A stretch of DNA of 64,000 bases, from the NCBI GenBank assembly GCA_900169975.1, contig LT827126.1, positions 744,001 through 808,000 on the forward strand. The letters run 5' to 3'. This document shows positions 43,573 to 51,741 of this stretch, piece by piece (position 1 is the stretch's first letter; each line of letters starts with the position of its first letter). Below the pieces are notes generated by a model that was given only the letters and a program-made list of their open reading frames with translations, did no database searches and was not told the DNA's origin. Source of the stretch: Pseudoflavonifractor sp. Marseille-P3106 (GTDB lineage: Bacteria > Bacillota > Clostridia > Oscillospirales > Oscillospiraceae). A program made the position numbers and the translations under genes.

Positions 43573-44100
43573 ATGTATAAGCCCCACACCATCGAACAAT
43601 ATAAAGTCTATCGCTTTCTGGAAGAAAACTTTGCGCTGGAGCATTTCCTGCTCGCTCCTTTGTCACGATTCGGACTGATGCTGGAGGACAAAACCGGTGA
43701 AAAAATCGCGTTTGCCTTTCTCAATGACTGTGTGCAGGAAATACCTGTACCGGCTCCAGCTGCTCCGAAAACAGTAATCGCTTTTCTAAAACAATTCCGC
43801 AGCCTTACGCCCCGCCCAGTCATCCATGACTTTGAAGCGCTGACCCGCTGGTGGCTGGACAATCCCAACCCGCTTACCTACCAGCAGGCGCTTGGTATGT
43901 CCGATATTCTTTACCGCCATTTTCTGTCTCATCCCCTGATCAATGAAGATGACGCCCTTCGGCTGGCACGCAAAGGACTCGTTACTGAATCGGAATATAA
44001 CGATCTGCAGCTATGGTATTTCAACGGCCATACGATGGTCCTGCTGGTTTGGTTCCCTGGGAGTGGATGGCACCGGCAGCCTATATGGTCTGATCTTTGA
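43573..44100 (+). CDS. Unknown protein, C-terminus probably shifted out of frame
   Basis: 175 residues from ATG at 43573 (AAAGGAGGG site). From about 44050 the reading turns into GSGWHRQPIWSDL and stops, while the neighbouring frame reads GVDGTGSLYGLIFDYQ ... LLDDYYRIMNHLTE to 44182, a much more protein-like ending. A one-base indel near 44050-44065 is the likely cause, or a sequencing error. Function unknown. Confidence 0.55.
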   Translation: MYKPHTIEQYKVYRFLEENFALEHFLLAPLSRFGLMLEDKTGEKIAFAFLNDCVQEIPVPAPAAPKTVIAFLKQFRSLTPRPVIHDFEALTRWWLDNPNPLTYQQALGMSDILYRHFLSHPLINEDDALRLARKGLVTESEYNDLQLWYFNGHTMVLLVWFPGSGWHRQPIWSDL

Positions 44101-44248
44101 CTACCAAACTGCATCTCCAACAAAAACGCAGTTCTACCTATTGGACGACTACTACCGTATTATGAACCATCTTACAGAGTAAGACCTTTTCAACTACTAC
44201 ATATCGTACTTGTCGCTGGCTATAAATCTATATATAGTGCTTTACATC

Positions 44249-44277
44249 TTGACAGGCACAAGATACAGTGCTATACT
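44249..44277 (+). promoter_or_regulatory. Consensus promoter upstream of the SSB-like gene
   Basis: TTGACA (44249-44254), 17-bp spacer, TATACT (44272-44277). About 190 bases of leader follow before the ATG at 44476. Confidence 0.8.
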
Positions 44278-44383
44278 GAACTTGTAATTGATTTTTGTGC
44301 GTATCCCATTTGGGAATACAGGTCTTTTTGATCTGTACCGTAGGCCAAAAGCCTGCATTGCACACACTGTTAAGTTTGTATGC

Positions 44384-44440
44384 AAGTGTCAGTGATTTTT
44401 TGCGCCCTTTTAGGGCCGAAAAACTGCTGGCACTTTTTTA
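44384..44440 (+). terminator. Long leader hairpin with T-run (attenuator candidate)
   Basis: Left arm from AAGTGTCAG (44384) and right arm ending GCTGGCACTT (44435) pair over most of 23 positions around a GCCCTTTTAGGGC tip; six T follow. An upstream ACACT (44364-44368) can pair with AGTGT (44385-44389) of the left arm and so oppose the hairpin. Confidence 0.65.
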
Positions 44441-44475
44441 TATAGATAATAATGCCAATGGCAGAAAGGAGTGTT

Positions 44476-44877
44476 ATGGCACAGATTTTTGTGTTCGGGC
44501 GCGTCATGAACGACCTTGTACCCAAAGAAAGCCAGTCCAAACAAAGCTATGTATGCTTTGATCTGATGGAACGCACCAAAAACTGGACGCAGTTCTATCA
44601 GGTATGGGCCTGGGATGCAGATGTCACCCGGCTCATGCAATTCAAGGTCAAAAAAGGCAGTATGATCTGGCTTGCCGGCTCACAGCGGCTGGTAGATGTT
44701 CGCATGAAGGACGGTAAATTGGAAAAGAAGCTGAAGATCAGTCTAAATGACTTTGGTTTCCTCCCCAAACAGCCCGCCGCAGCGAACAGACAGGAGAATG
44801 ACCCGGACATTACTGCGGAACCCGCACCGCCTCTCACAGAGGTATTGGACGGCGACCGTGAATCCCTGCCGGAGTAG
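44476..44877 (+). CDS. SSB-like OB-fold single-stranded-DNA-binding protein
   Basis: 133 residues: an N-terminal OB fold (about 1-98; IFVFGRVMNDLV ... FYQVWAWDADVTRLMQFKVKKGSMIWLAGSQRL) and a Pro/Glu/Asp-rich acidic tail ending DRESLPE, without the usual DDDIPF tip. The conserved aromatic positions of SSB are partly kept. Likely coats transferred single strands. AAAGGAG precedes the ATG. A strong terminator follows. Confidence 0.72.
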   Translation: MAQIFVFGRVMNDLVPKESQSKQSYVCFDLMERTKNWTQFYQVWAWDADVTRLMQFKVKKGSMIWLAGSQRLVDVRMKDGKLEKKLKISLNDFGFLPKQPAAANRQENDPDITAEPAPPLTEVLDGDRESLPE

Positions 44878-44893
44878 TTTACTTCGGCGCCCA

Positions 44894-44955
44894 AGAGGGA
44901 CCGTATCAAGTTTTTCAGAATGAAACTGAAAGCTTGGTGCGGTCCCTCTTTTTTT
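44894..44955 (+). terminator. Long-stem intrinsic terminator after the SSB-like gene
   Basis: AGAGGGACCG (44894-44903) pairs with CGGTCCCTCT (44940-44949); inner CAAG/CTTG and TTTCAG/CTGAAA extend the stem. A run of T follows. Confidence 0.85.
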
Positions 44956-44993
44956 GTTTTCCAACAAATTCAGAAAAAAGGATGGTATCAAAC

Positions 44994-45809
44994 ATGAATA
45001 ATGACAAAGGACTTTTGAGCGGCAGCATCACGATCCTGATTGGTGCGGTCATCGCAATTATGGCTCTGGTACGTGGGCCCTGGCAGGTTTGGCTACTTCT
45101 GGGCGTTTTCACTCTCTGGGGACTGTGGGTAGTTTTGATCCTGCTTCTCCCCTATATGCAGCAGGCTAAACGGCATCTCCAGCGTCAGCAGCGCACCAGA
45201 CAGCTCCATGCAGAAGGCATCCAAACAAGAAGTTTTGAGATCCCTGACCTGGGCAGCACCAGCTCCGATGAACTGCTGGTTCGCCACACCAACCATCGTA
45301 TTCTGGCATATCTGCGCTCCGCTTATCCGCAAGCCACCTTCGAGTGGTGTGAAAAGCAGCCGGAGCAGCTGATCCGCAATGGCGGTACCGGCCGCATCCG
45401 TGTGTTTGGCATTGACGAGTTTGATCACGCTGATGTGACACTGGATCAGAACGCCAATATCAAATGCGATATGGTCAAGATCGTTCCGCTATCCAAGGTC
45501 GGCGGAGAAACAAACGAGGATGATGCAACACCTCCGAACAGGCAGCCTGTTGATCCCCGTATCTGGTATGAAACGCAGGTACGCTCTGTACTGGAAGCAC
45601 TGATCTCCGACCTTAATTCCCGTGGACACAGCAAACTGACGCTTCGGGAAGACGGTGATATCTGCATTGAGCAGGGCGAAGATGCTGTTTCTCAGGAGCA
45701 TCTGAACAACTTTCCCCAGAAGGTCTACTGGCCCCGTCTGGCAGAGGTACTGGAAAGCAATGGTCTGGCGGCTGAAGTCACTGCCCAGGGCATTCAGGTA
45801 TCCTGGTAA
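44994..45809 (+). CDS. Membrane-anchored protein of unknown function
   Basis: 271 residues: two membrane helices (about 8-27 and 31-53), a basic helical linker, then a soluble alpha/beta domain (about 95-271). No family recognised. ATG at 44994 with AAGGA site; an in-frame ATG at 44982 is less well placed. Confidence 0.5.
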   Translation: MNNDKGLLSGSITILIGAVIAIMALVRGPWQVWLLLGVFTLWGLWVVLILLLPYMQQAKRHLQRQQRTRQLHAEGIQTRSFEIPDLGSTSSDELLVRHTNHRILAYLRSAYPQATFEWCEKQPEQLIRNGGTGRIRVFGIDEFDHADVTLDQNANIKCDMVKIVPLSKVGGETNEDDATPPNRQPVDPRIWYETQVRSVLEALISDLNSRGHSKLTLREDGDICIEQGEDAVSQEHLNNFPQKVYWPRLAEVLESNGLAAEVTAQGIQVSW

Positions 45810-45854
45810 TGCTTCTGCTGACAAGGAACACAGAGAAAGGAGTGAACTTGACGA

Positions 45855-46928
45855 ATGAAATCAGGACTTACCATCGTGGAAATGGCACAGCAGATTGAAC
45901 GCCAATCCAAACTCAAGCAAGACTATTTGCTTGATACCAGGCGACTTCAAGTAGAACCTTTTGATTCTCAACTTTATCTCCACACCTTTGATGACCACGA
46001 TGACCCACTGGTGGAGCCATTGGAGATCAACCAGATCGCCCATCGGCAGATCGGCACACATCTGAAGATTCCGGCTGCTTACTATGACCGTATGCTTTCC
46101 GATTATCCGGAACTGCTGGCAGAGAATGTGAATTCCTGGTTCCAGCGGGAACCGACCCAGCGTATGGTCCGCACCCTGGATGGCACTGTACGGGCGTTTT
46201 TGAGCAACCGCTATCGCCGCATTGACAATCTGGACATTGCAGAAATCGTCCTTCCTGTCATTCAGCAAATGGAGGACGCCTATTTTGAAAGCTGCCAGAT
46301 CACGGACAGCCGTACGTACATCAAGGTAGTCAACAAGCGGCTTGAAGCCGAAGTTGTACCCGGTGACATCGTACAGTCCGGCGTTATCATCAGCAATAGT
46401 GAAGTTGGACTGGGTTCCGTCAACATCCAGCCTTTGGTCTATCGGCTGGTATGCAGCAACGGCATGGTCGTCAACGATGCCCAGACTCGCCGCACTCACA
46501 TCGGCCGGGTCAATGAGGCAGATGAAAACTTCCAACTGTTCTCACAGGAGACATTGGCCGCTGATGACCACGCATTTGCCATGAAGATCAAAGATACCGT
46601 GATGGCCGCCGTGGATGAAACGCGGTTTACACGGGTAGTTGGCATGATGCGTGAAGCCACAACCGTTCAGATGAATACCACTGATATTCCCGGCGTTGTC
46701 CGCCTGGCAAGCAAGGATTTCAATATCACCGAGGAAGAAAGCACCGGCGTTCTGCAGCGTCTGATTGAAGGCAAAGATCTGACCCTCTATGGGCTATCCA
46801 ATGCCGTAACACGCTTTAGTCAGGATGTGGACAGCTATGACCGCGCCACTGCCCTGGAGGGGATCGGATACAATATCCTGTCCATGCCCCGACAGCAGTG
46901 GAACCGTATCAATCAGATGGCCGCCTGA
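45855..46928 (+). CDS. DUF932 / phage-plasmid-like protein
   Basis: 357 residues, with the DUF932 features: AFLSNRYRRIDNLDIAEIVLPVI in the middle, GVIISNSEVGLGSVNIQPLVYRLVCSNGMVV, and a helical C-terminus. Common on plasmids and phages of many phyla; suspected of roles in DNA replication or defence evasion but not settled. AAAGGAG site. Confidence 0.8.
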   Translation: MKSGLTIVEMAQQIERQSKLKQDYLLDTRRLQVEPFDSQLYLHTFDDHDDPLVEPLEINQIAHRQIGTHLKIPAAYYDRMLSDYPELLAENVNSWFQREPTQRMVRTLDGTVRAFLSNRYRRIDNLDIAEIVLPVIQQMEDAYFESCQITDSRTYIKVVNKRLEAEVVPGDIVQSGVIISNSEVGLGSVNIQPLVYRLVCSNGMVVNDAQTRRTHIGRVNEADENFQLFSQETLAADDHAFAMKIKDTVMAAVDETRFTRVVGMMREATTVQMNTTDIPGVVRLASKDFNITEEESTGVLQRLIEGKDLTLYGLSNAVTRFSQDVDSYDRATALEGIGYNILSMPRQQWNRINQMAA

Positions 46929-46966
46929 CCATCTGCAACCATCACAATTTTTAAGGAGGAACCACT

Positions 46967-47800
46967 ATGTATAATCAGAACAGCGATTTGATGAAACAGG
47001 AAAAATTCATGCTCCCCACTATGATCGAAGGCGATTTCAGCGCCGAGGAACTGGCTGAGGACGCCGATGGTCTGCAGATGAGCTTTCAGCGTGTCAAGAT
47101 TCCCGCCGGCGGCACACTCCAATTTGAGATGCCGTCCGATGATCCGGACAATCCCGACTATGAAAAGACTCTGGTAGGCGTCATTCTGCATAACCACGCC
47201 ACCTGCGCCTACTGGCCGGCTGGCAGCGAATATGACGACGATACCACGCCGCTTTGTTCTTCTGTGGATGGCAAGGTTGGCATCGGCACTCCCGGAGGCG
47301 CCTGTGCTGCCTGCGTGATGAACCGCTTTGGTTCTGCACCTGATGGCAGCAAAGGAAAAGCCTGTAAAAATATGCGTGTGCTCTACCTGCTTCGCAGTGG
47401 TGAGTACATGCCTCTGCAGGTAAATCTGCCTCCTACCAGCATCAAGCCCTTCAAGGAATTTCTGAACCGGGCCTTCATGCTCCGCCGCCGCGCCACTTAC
47501 GGCAGTATCGTGCAGATTGGTCTCAAGCGTGAGAACAACGGCACCAATGACTACAGTGTTGCTACCTTCAAACTGCTGCAGGATTTCCAGGGCGAGGAGC
47601 TGGCTCAGATCCGGGCTTACGCCAACAGTTTTAAGGAGCAGATCAAACTCCTGCTCCAGCAGCGTGCCGAGATCACTGAGGAGCAGCGCGACACCGGCTG
47701 CGATTATGTAATCGAGCCTGGCGCCATGACCAACGAGCCGGCAGACGGTCACTATACTGTCAGCCAGATCAATGGTGACTGCGAGCAGCTGCCCGCATAA
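46967..47800 (+). CDS. Cysteine-cluster protein of unknown function, partner of DUF932
   Basis: 277 residues. A possible zinc-binding cluster lies at about 85-133 (LCSSVDGKVGIG, GGACAACVMNRFG, GKACKNMRVLYLL). The fold before and after is beta-rich with a helical C-terminus. It may be a DNA-binding protein; I can name no family. AAGGAGG site, good terminator after it. Confidence 0.55.
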   Translation: MYNQNSDLMKQEKFMLPTMIEGDFSAEELAEDADGLQMSFQRVKIPAGGTLQFEMPSDDPDNPDYEKTLVGVILHNHATCAYWPAGSEYDDDTTPLCSSVDGKVGIGTPGGACAACVMNRFGSAPDGSKGKACKNMRVLYLLRSGEYMPLQVNLPPTSIKPFKEFLNRAFMLRRRATYGSIVQIGLKRENNGTNDYSVATFKLLQDFQGEELAQIRAYANSFKEQIKLLLQQRAEITEEQRDTGCDYVIEPGAMTNEPADGHYTVSQINGDCEQLPA

Positions 47801-47840
47801 GTATTCTGATGTGGCCTGCGCCACATGACACATGAACAAA

Positions 47841-47884
47841 GGGATGCCTTCGGTTTAACACACCGGAGGTATCCCTCTTTTTTT
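47841..47884 (+). terminator. Intrinsic terminator
   Basis: GGGATGCCT (47841-47849) and AGGTATCCC (47867-47875) with inner CGGT/ACCG, followed by seven T. Confidence 0.85.
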
Positions 47885-47903
47885 ATTTAAGGAGGAAAAC
47901 ACA

Positions 47904-48443
47904 ATGTTATGTGAAGTACCATTAACCAAAGAACAACAGGCATTTGCCACTGATCATCACGGACTGGTCTACAAGTTCCTGAATGAAAACCATCTGCCGG
48001 AAGATGAATTTTATGATGTGGTTGTTTTCGCATACTTAAAGGCAGTAAAAGATTACTTCAACTCTCCATCTGCACAAAAATTCTCTTTTAGCACAATCGC
48101 CACACGACAAATGAAATTCCGGCTCTATGATTACTTCCGCACCCAGGAGCGCCGCAAGCGCAATATGGAGGTTCTCAGTATTCACGTCGGATTATATCCC
48201 GATGGTGCACCTTTAGAAGATACCATTCCTGCCCATGACCCAATCATGCAGCAGTTGGAAATGGATCTTCTGCTCCACGGGCTGGCCGGCAGAGTCTCCA
48301 AGCAGCAAATGGATATTGTGCATCTGAAACAGGGCGGCTATGGTATCCGTGAGATTGCCCGCACCCAGAAGGTTCCTATGCGGCGTATTAAAGAGCTTCT
48401 GGCCGAAGTCCATGATGTGCTGCTGGACATTTGCTATGGGTAA
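47904..48443 (+). CDS. Small sigma-70-family factor (second of two)
   Basis: 179 residues. Region 2 at about 10-80 (DEFYDVVVFAYLKAVKDYF ... FSFSTIATRQMKFRLYDYFR) and a region-4 helix-turn-helix near 135-170 (GYGIREIARTQKVPMRRIKELLAEV). Related in layout to the factor at 41602 but not close in sequence. AAGGAGG site. Confidence 0.75.
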   Translation: MLCEVPLTKEQQAFATDHHGLVYKFLNENHLPEDEFYDVVVFAYLKAVKDYFNSPSAQKFSFSTIATRQMKFRLYDYFRTQERRKRNMEVLSIHVGLYPDGAPLEDTIPAHDPIMQQLEMDLLLHGLAGRVSKQQMDIVHLKQGGYGIREIARTQKVPMRRIKELLAEVHDVLLDICYG

Positions 48444-48506
48444 ACCCATTACAGATACGAAATACCCTTACATCCACATTTTCAAAAAGATTGGAGGTCA
48501 AACCGA

Positions 48507-48752
48507 ATGAAGAAAGAAAAGAAACAGATCGTTTTGAATGGTTCTCTGCTGCGTCCACTGTCTGTTGGGCGAGGTGCGCTTCTGCACGCCGGAGGAAACA
48601 TCTACCACACTTCGCGTGTGGTAGCAATTCTGGAGGAGTCGGAGGATTGCGTCCGTTTTGAAACGCAGAACTCCCACTACCACCTCTCCATGTCCCCTTT
48701 TCCGCTGGCGGCTGTCAGTCCGCTCCCTGTGAGATTGGCCGCATGTGCGTGA
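48507..48752 (+). CDS. Small protein of unknown function
   Basis: 81 residues, basic start, then a beta-rich segment (LHAGGNIYHTSRVVAILEES, CVRFETQNSHYHLSM) that could be a small SH3-like barrel. GGAGG site. No family recognised. Confidence 0.5.
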   Translation: MKKEKKQIVLNGSLLRPLSVGRGALLHAGGNIYHTSRVVAILEESEDCVRFETQNSHYHLSMSPFPLAAVSPLPVRLAACA

Positions 48753-48808
48753 AGGGGCTGTAAATGGATTGGAACAGCCGGCTCCCGCTGACTATTCCAC
48801 AAGTTTTG

Positions 48809-48843
48809 GCCGTGGCGGATACCATTCCGTCACGGCTCTTTTT
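48809..48843 (+). terminator. Terminator abutting the ribosome site of the next gene
   Basis: GCCGTG (48809-48814) and CACGGC (48831-48836) then TCTTTTT. The GGAGG of the next gene begins only three bases after the T-run. Confidence 0.65.
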
Positions 48844-48856
48844 ATGGAGGAACAAA

Positions 48857-49540
48857 ATGAATGAAGAAATCATGAATGAGATCCAACCAGTCCGCCCCAA
48901 AGACCAGTTTACCTTTTCCTGCCGTCAATGCGGGGCGTGCTGCCGCAATATCGAAGGCTGTGTAATGGTGGAAAGTCTGGATGCCTACCGTCTGGCTCGC
49001 TACCTCCGGACAAAAGGTGAGCCCATCGAAGGAATAGAGGATTTTCTGTTCCGCTACTGCGATCCGGAACCTCTGACCGAAGAAGGCTTCCCTATCTATA
49101 TGCTCAAGACAAACACCCCCAACGGCTCCTGCATCTTCCTTACGGATGGGCGCTGTTCCGTCTACCCTACCCGTACCCGTACCTGCCGTATCTATCCTCT
49201 TACCGTAGGTCCAGGGGAGCGTGGCCGCGATTTTGAATACTGCCTGTGTCTGGACCGGCACTGGAGCCACTTTACCGGCAGCCGGGTATCCGTCAAGGAC
49301 TGGCTGTATCAGAATTTTAAGCGGGAAGACAAAGAATATGTGAAGCGGGAATATGAGATTGCTACCGAACTGGGCAAACTGATGCGCGCCATTGACCCTA
49401 CCATGCGGCAGGGCATTGTATTCAAGGTGCTCTACTACCGCTATTACAATTTTGATTTAGACCAGCCTTTTCAGCCTCAGTATGAGCAGAATAACCGGCA
49501 CCTGTTAGCAGACCTGCACCGGATTGCCGGGGAACAGTAA
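48857..49540 (+). CDS. YkgJ-family cysteine-cluster protein
   Basis: 227 residues. N-terminal CRQCGACCRN and later GSCIFLTDGRCSVYPTRTRTCRIYPL are the hallmark of the YkgJ/CxxCxxCC family, thought to bind zinc or an iron-sulfur cluster. No role is proven. ATG at 48857 with GGAGG site; the earlier start at 48764 lies before the terminator and is a shadow. Confidence 0.8.
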   Translation: MNEEIMNEIQPVRPKDQFTFSCRQCGACCRNIEGCVMVESLDAYRLARYLRTKGEPIEGIEDFLFRYCDPEPLTEEGFPIYMLKTNTPNGSCIFLTDGRCSVYPTRTRTCRIYPLTVGPGERGRDFEYCLCLDRHWSHFTGSRVSVKDWLYQNFKREDKEYVKREYEIATELGKLMRAIDPTMRQGIVFKVLYYRYYNFDLDQPFQPQYEQNNRHLLADLHRIAGEQ

Positions 49541-49577
49541 AAGGCAAATGGCTTTTTTAGAAAGGGGGCCTTATTCT

Positions 49578-50006
49578 ATGAATTTACACGAAACAGCAAT
49601 GGGGCAAAGATTTTTTAATGTTCAGCTCCCTGCACTGATCAACACACTCAAAGATATTGCGGCGGCGCTTTCCCGCCCTGCACCATCTGCTATATCCTTT
49701 CCGGCAGACCCACGCTTTCTCACTTCGCTCTATTATGGCGAATATGAAGCAGATGTGTTCAAGCCCGATAAACGCCTCGCGCCTTTTAACCAGGCAGTAC
49801 ATCAGAAAGAAAAAGCTCTGCTTCCGCTGCTCTCCAACGAGGCGTCCATCGCTTTTGAACAGTATCAGACTGCGGTACAATGCCGCAATTCTGCTGTATT
49901 GGAGCAGGCATACGCCTCTGGTTACCGTACCGCTGTGCAGATGTTTGCGGCAGGCTTAGGCCCACAACCGCCAGTACCAGAACATGGGGAGGATAATAAT
50001 GGATGA
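49578..50006 (+). CDS. Helical protein of unknown function
   Basis: 142 residues, mainly helix, N-terminal RFFNVQLPALINTLKDIAAAL and a second helical half. AAAGGGGG site. No family recognised. Overlaps the next gene by eight bases. Confidence 0.45.
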   Translation: MNLHETAMGQRFFNVQLPALINTLKDIAAALSRPAPSAISFPADPRFLTSLYYGEYEADVFKPDKRLAPFNQAVHQKEKALLPLLSNEASIAFEQYQTAVQCRNSAVLEQAYASGYRTAVQMFAAGLGPQPPVPEHGEDNNG

Positions 50007-50484
50007 GAACAGACTGCCCGAACTGCCCCAGGAAGCTTTTCGGCCAATGATCGCACAATCAGTCCAACTGGAACAGTTTTTGGGGGAAGAACTGAGTTTT
50101 TGCTTTCGGGATCTTGATGGCGTCCATACCTTTACTACCTGCTATGGCGATATCTACAAAACAGTCAACGCACTGTGGGACTATGTCCGGCTTCTGGAAT
50201 CGGTGTGCGATCAGTGGGAGCTGACTGGATTCCATCGTGCTACCTATGAGTACCATGCCGAAAAGCTGCGTAAAATTGCGGATAAACTGCAAGCTGGTAT
50301 CGGCTACGACTATGACAAAGCCGTGGAAAGATGCAAAAAGAAACGAGCCAGAAAGTCCCACAGCAATGATGTCGGAGAAGATGCCCTTCTGCTGACGGTA
50401 CGGGCTGCCGGCAAGTCCACTGACAATGAAAAGGAGGCTGCGCCTTATGAGGAAGATACCCCTTGGGAACCTGAACTCGAATAA
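49999..50484 (+). CDS. Helical protein of unknown function
   Basis: 161 residues; N-terminal acidic part, a helical middle with ATYEYHAEKLRKIADKLQ and a basic patch KKKRARKSH, acidic tail. GGGGAGG site. No family recognised. Confidence 0.45.
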   Translation: MDENRLPELPQEAFRPMIAQSVQLEQFLGEELSFCFRDLDGVHTFTTCYGDIYKTVNALWDYVRLLESVCDQWELTGFHRATYEYHAEKLRKIADKLQAGIGYDYDKAVERCKKKRARKSHSNDVGEDALLLTVRAAGKSTDNEKEAAPYEEDTPWEPELE

Positions 50485-50629
50485 ACCTATAAAAGCATCT
50501 GCTAAAAAGTATCATGCAAGCGTTGCCCGACAATCCCCCAGAGAACGTAACCGATTGCCGGCCTGCAAGCGCTATGCGTTTGTCCACGCCAATGTGCATA
50601 AGCACTGCCGCCACTTCCGGCGCGGATAG
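50447..50629 (+). CDS. 60-residue basic, His/Arg-rich small protein
   Basis: Begins MRKIPLGNLNSNKPIKASAK and ends HKHCRHFRRG. ATG at 50447 overlaps the end of the previous gene in another frame; AGGAGG site nine bases before. Similar in size and charge to the protein at 40260. Function unknown. Confidence 0.4.
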   Translation: MRKIPLGNLNSNKPIKASAKKYHASVARQSPRERNRLPACKRYAFVHANVHKHCRHFRRG

Positions 50630-50659
50630 CCGCCCGGAAGCTACCCACGGAGGATGCCT

Positions 50660-51199
50660 ATGGAACGAGATGAACTACGCACCACTTTAGTGAACCACCT
50701 GGAAACCCTGCGGCGCAATCTGCAGGTCGTATCCATGGAGGTGCTGAAAACCAAGTACAAAAAACCATTTGATGCCCTGCGGCAAGACATCTGTAAAGCC
50801 GCTACCGCCTATACCCGTTTTCTGGTATTCGACGGTATGTGAATCAAACACAAATACTTTGATGAGGCTGTACCCTATATCGATACAGCTGTGAAGCAAA
50901 CCAAACGGCTCAAACAGATCTCAGATGCTGCCTTTCAGCGTCAGGATATTGACGAGATCGAATCACTCGCCCTTGCCCTGCGCAAAGAGATAGAAGCTGC
51001 TCTGCAGCCCTTCTACATGGGACATATGTGCCTTTATGTGACGCCGGAATGCTTTGACGACCCGCCCAAGACGCCGGAAGTCTACAACGATGCAACCGCC
51101 TGTGTCTGGCGGGATGGCACATGGCAGCTTCTGGAGGATACCAGCGAAGGGTTCCTGCTCTTTGTTCAATCCAAATCCAAGGAGGAAGCTGCCGCATGA
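50660..51199 (+). pseudogene. Gene of unknown function split by one in-frame TGA
   Basis: One frame is open from ATG at 50660 (CGGAGG site) to 51199 except for a TGA at 50840-50842, giving 60 plus about 118 residues. The part after the stop (IKHKYFDEAVPYIDTAVKQ) has no ribosome site of its own. The continuous reading is helical at first and ends in a small domain with VYNDATACVWRDGTWQLLEDT. Either a nonsense mutation, a readthrough site, or a sequencing error. Confidence 0.55.
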
Positions 51200-51741
51200 A
51201 AAAAACATCTCAGCAATATCTAAACAGCGAAGCACACGGTTATCTCATGGAGGCCAAAGCCTGCAAGCTTTTGCTCAAAGACTTGGAGCGCATCCGCGCC
51301 AAGCTCAGGCGGCACATCGAAAAGGAAGCCGCAGACCGCGAGGCAGAATTTGAAGCGGCTATGCAATACCATAGCGAAAGTGACATCCAGGAAGCCTACG
51401 GCTGGGAATTCATCAGCGAACAGCAGTATGGGCGCTATCTGGAATTGTTCCGTCAGGGTCGAAAGGCGATTGATGAACACAACCCCACTGTTACAGAGCT
51501 GGCTCTCTCCATCCTAAACCGCATCTTTCAGGATATTGATAGCGACTGCCACCAATGCGAGTTTGAAGCCCTGTCGCCGGAAGAACAGCTTGCCGAGTTG
51601 AAGCGTGCTGAAGAATCCAGGCAGGCATGGAAGCAGTATATCGCCAGTCTGAAAGAAATGGTCGGCTCTATGACTGGAAAGACCAATGACCACACTGCGT
51701 CAAAAAATGCAGCAACTATACACAAGGAGGATGCAAAATGA
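51196..51741 (+). CDS. Coiled-coil protein of unknown function
   Basis: 181 residues, long charged helices (LEAKACKLLLKDLERIRAKL-like start; LSPEEQLAELKRAEESRQAW). ATG at 51196 in an ATGA overlap with the gene before; GGAGG site. No family recognised. Confidence 0.5.
   Translation: MKKTSQQYLNSEAHGYLMEAKACKLLLKDLERIRAKLRRHIEKEAADREAEFEAAMQYHSESDIQEAYGWEFISEQQYGRYLELFRQGRKAIDEHNPTVTELALSILNRIFQDIDSDCHQCEFEALSPEEQLAELKRAEESRQAWKQYIASLKEMVGSMTGKTNDHTASKNAATIHKEDAK

Noticed and set aside
44278-44475. Known riboswitch in the leader of the SSB-like gene
   Set aside because: No consensus of a known class could be recognised; kept only as an unassigned attenuator.
50840-50842. TGA as a selenocysteine codon
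   Set aside because: No selenoprotein family match and no evident SECIS-type hairpin right after it; a nonsense mutation is simpler.
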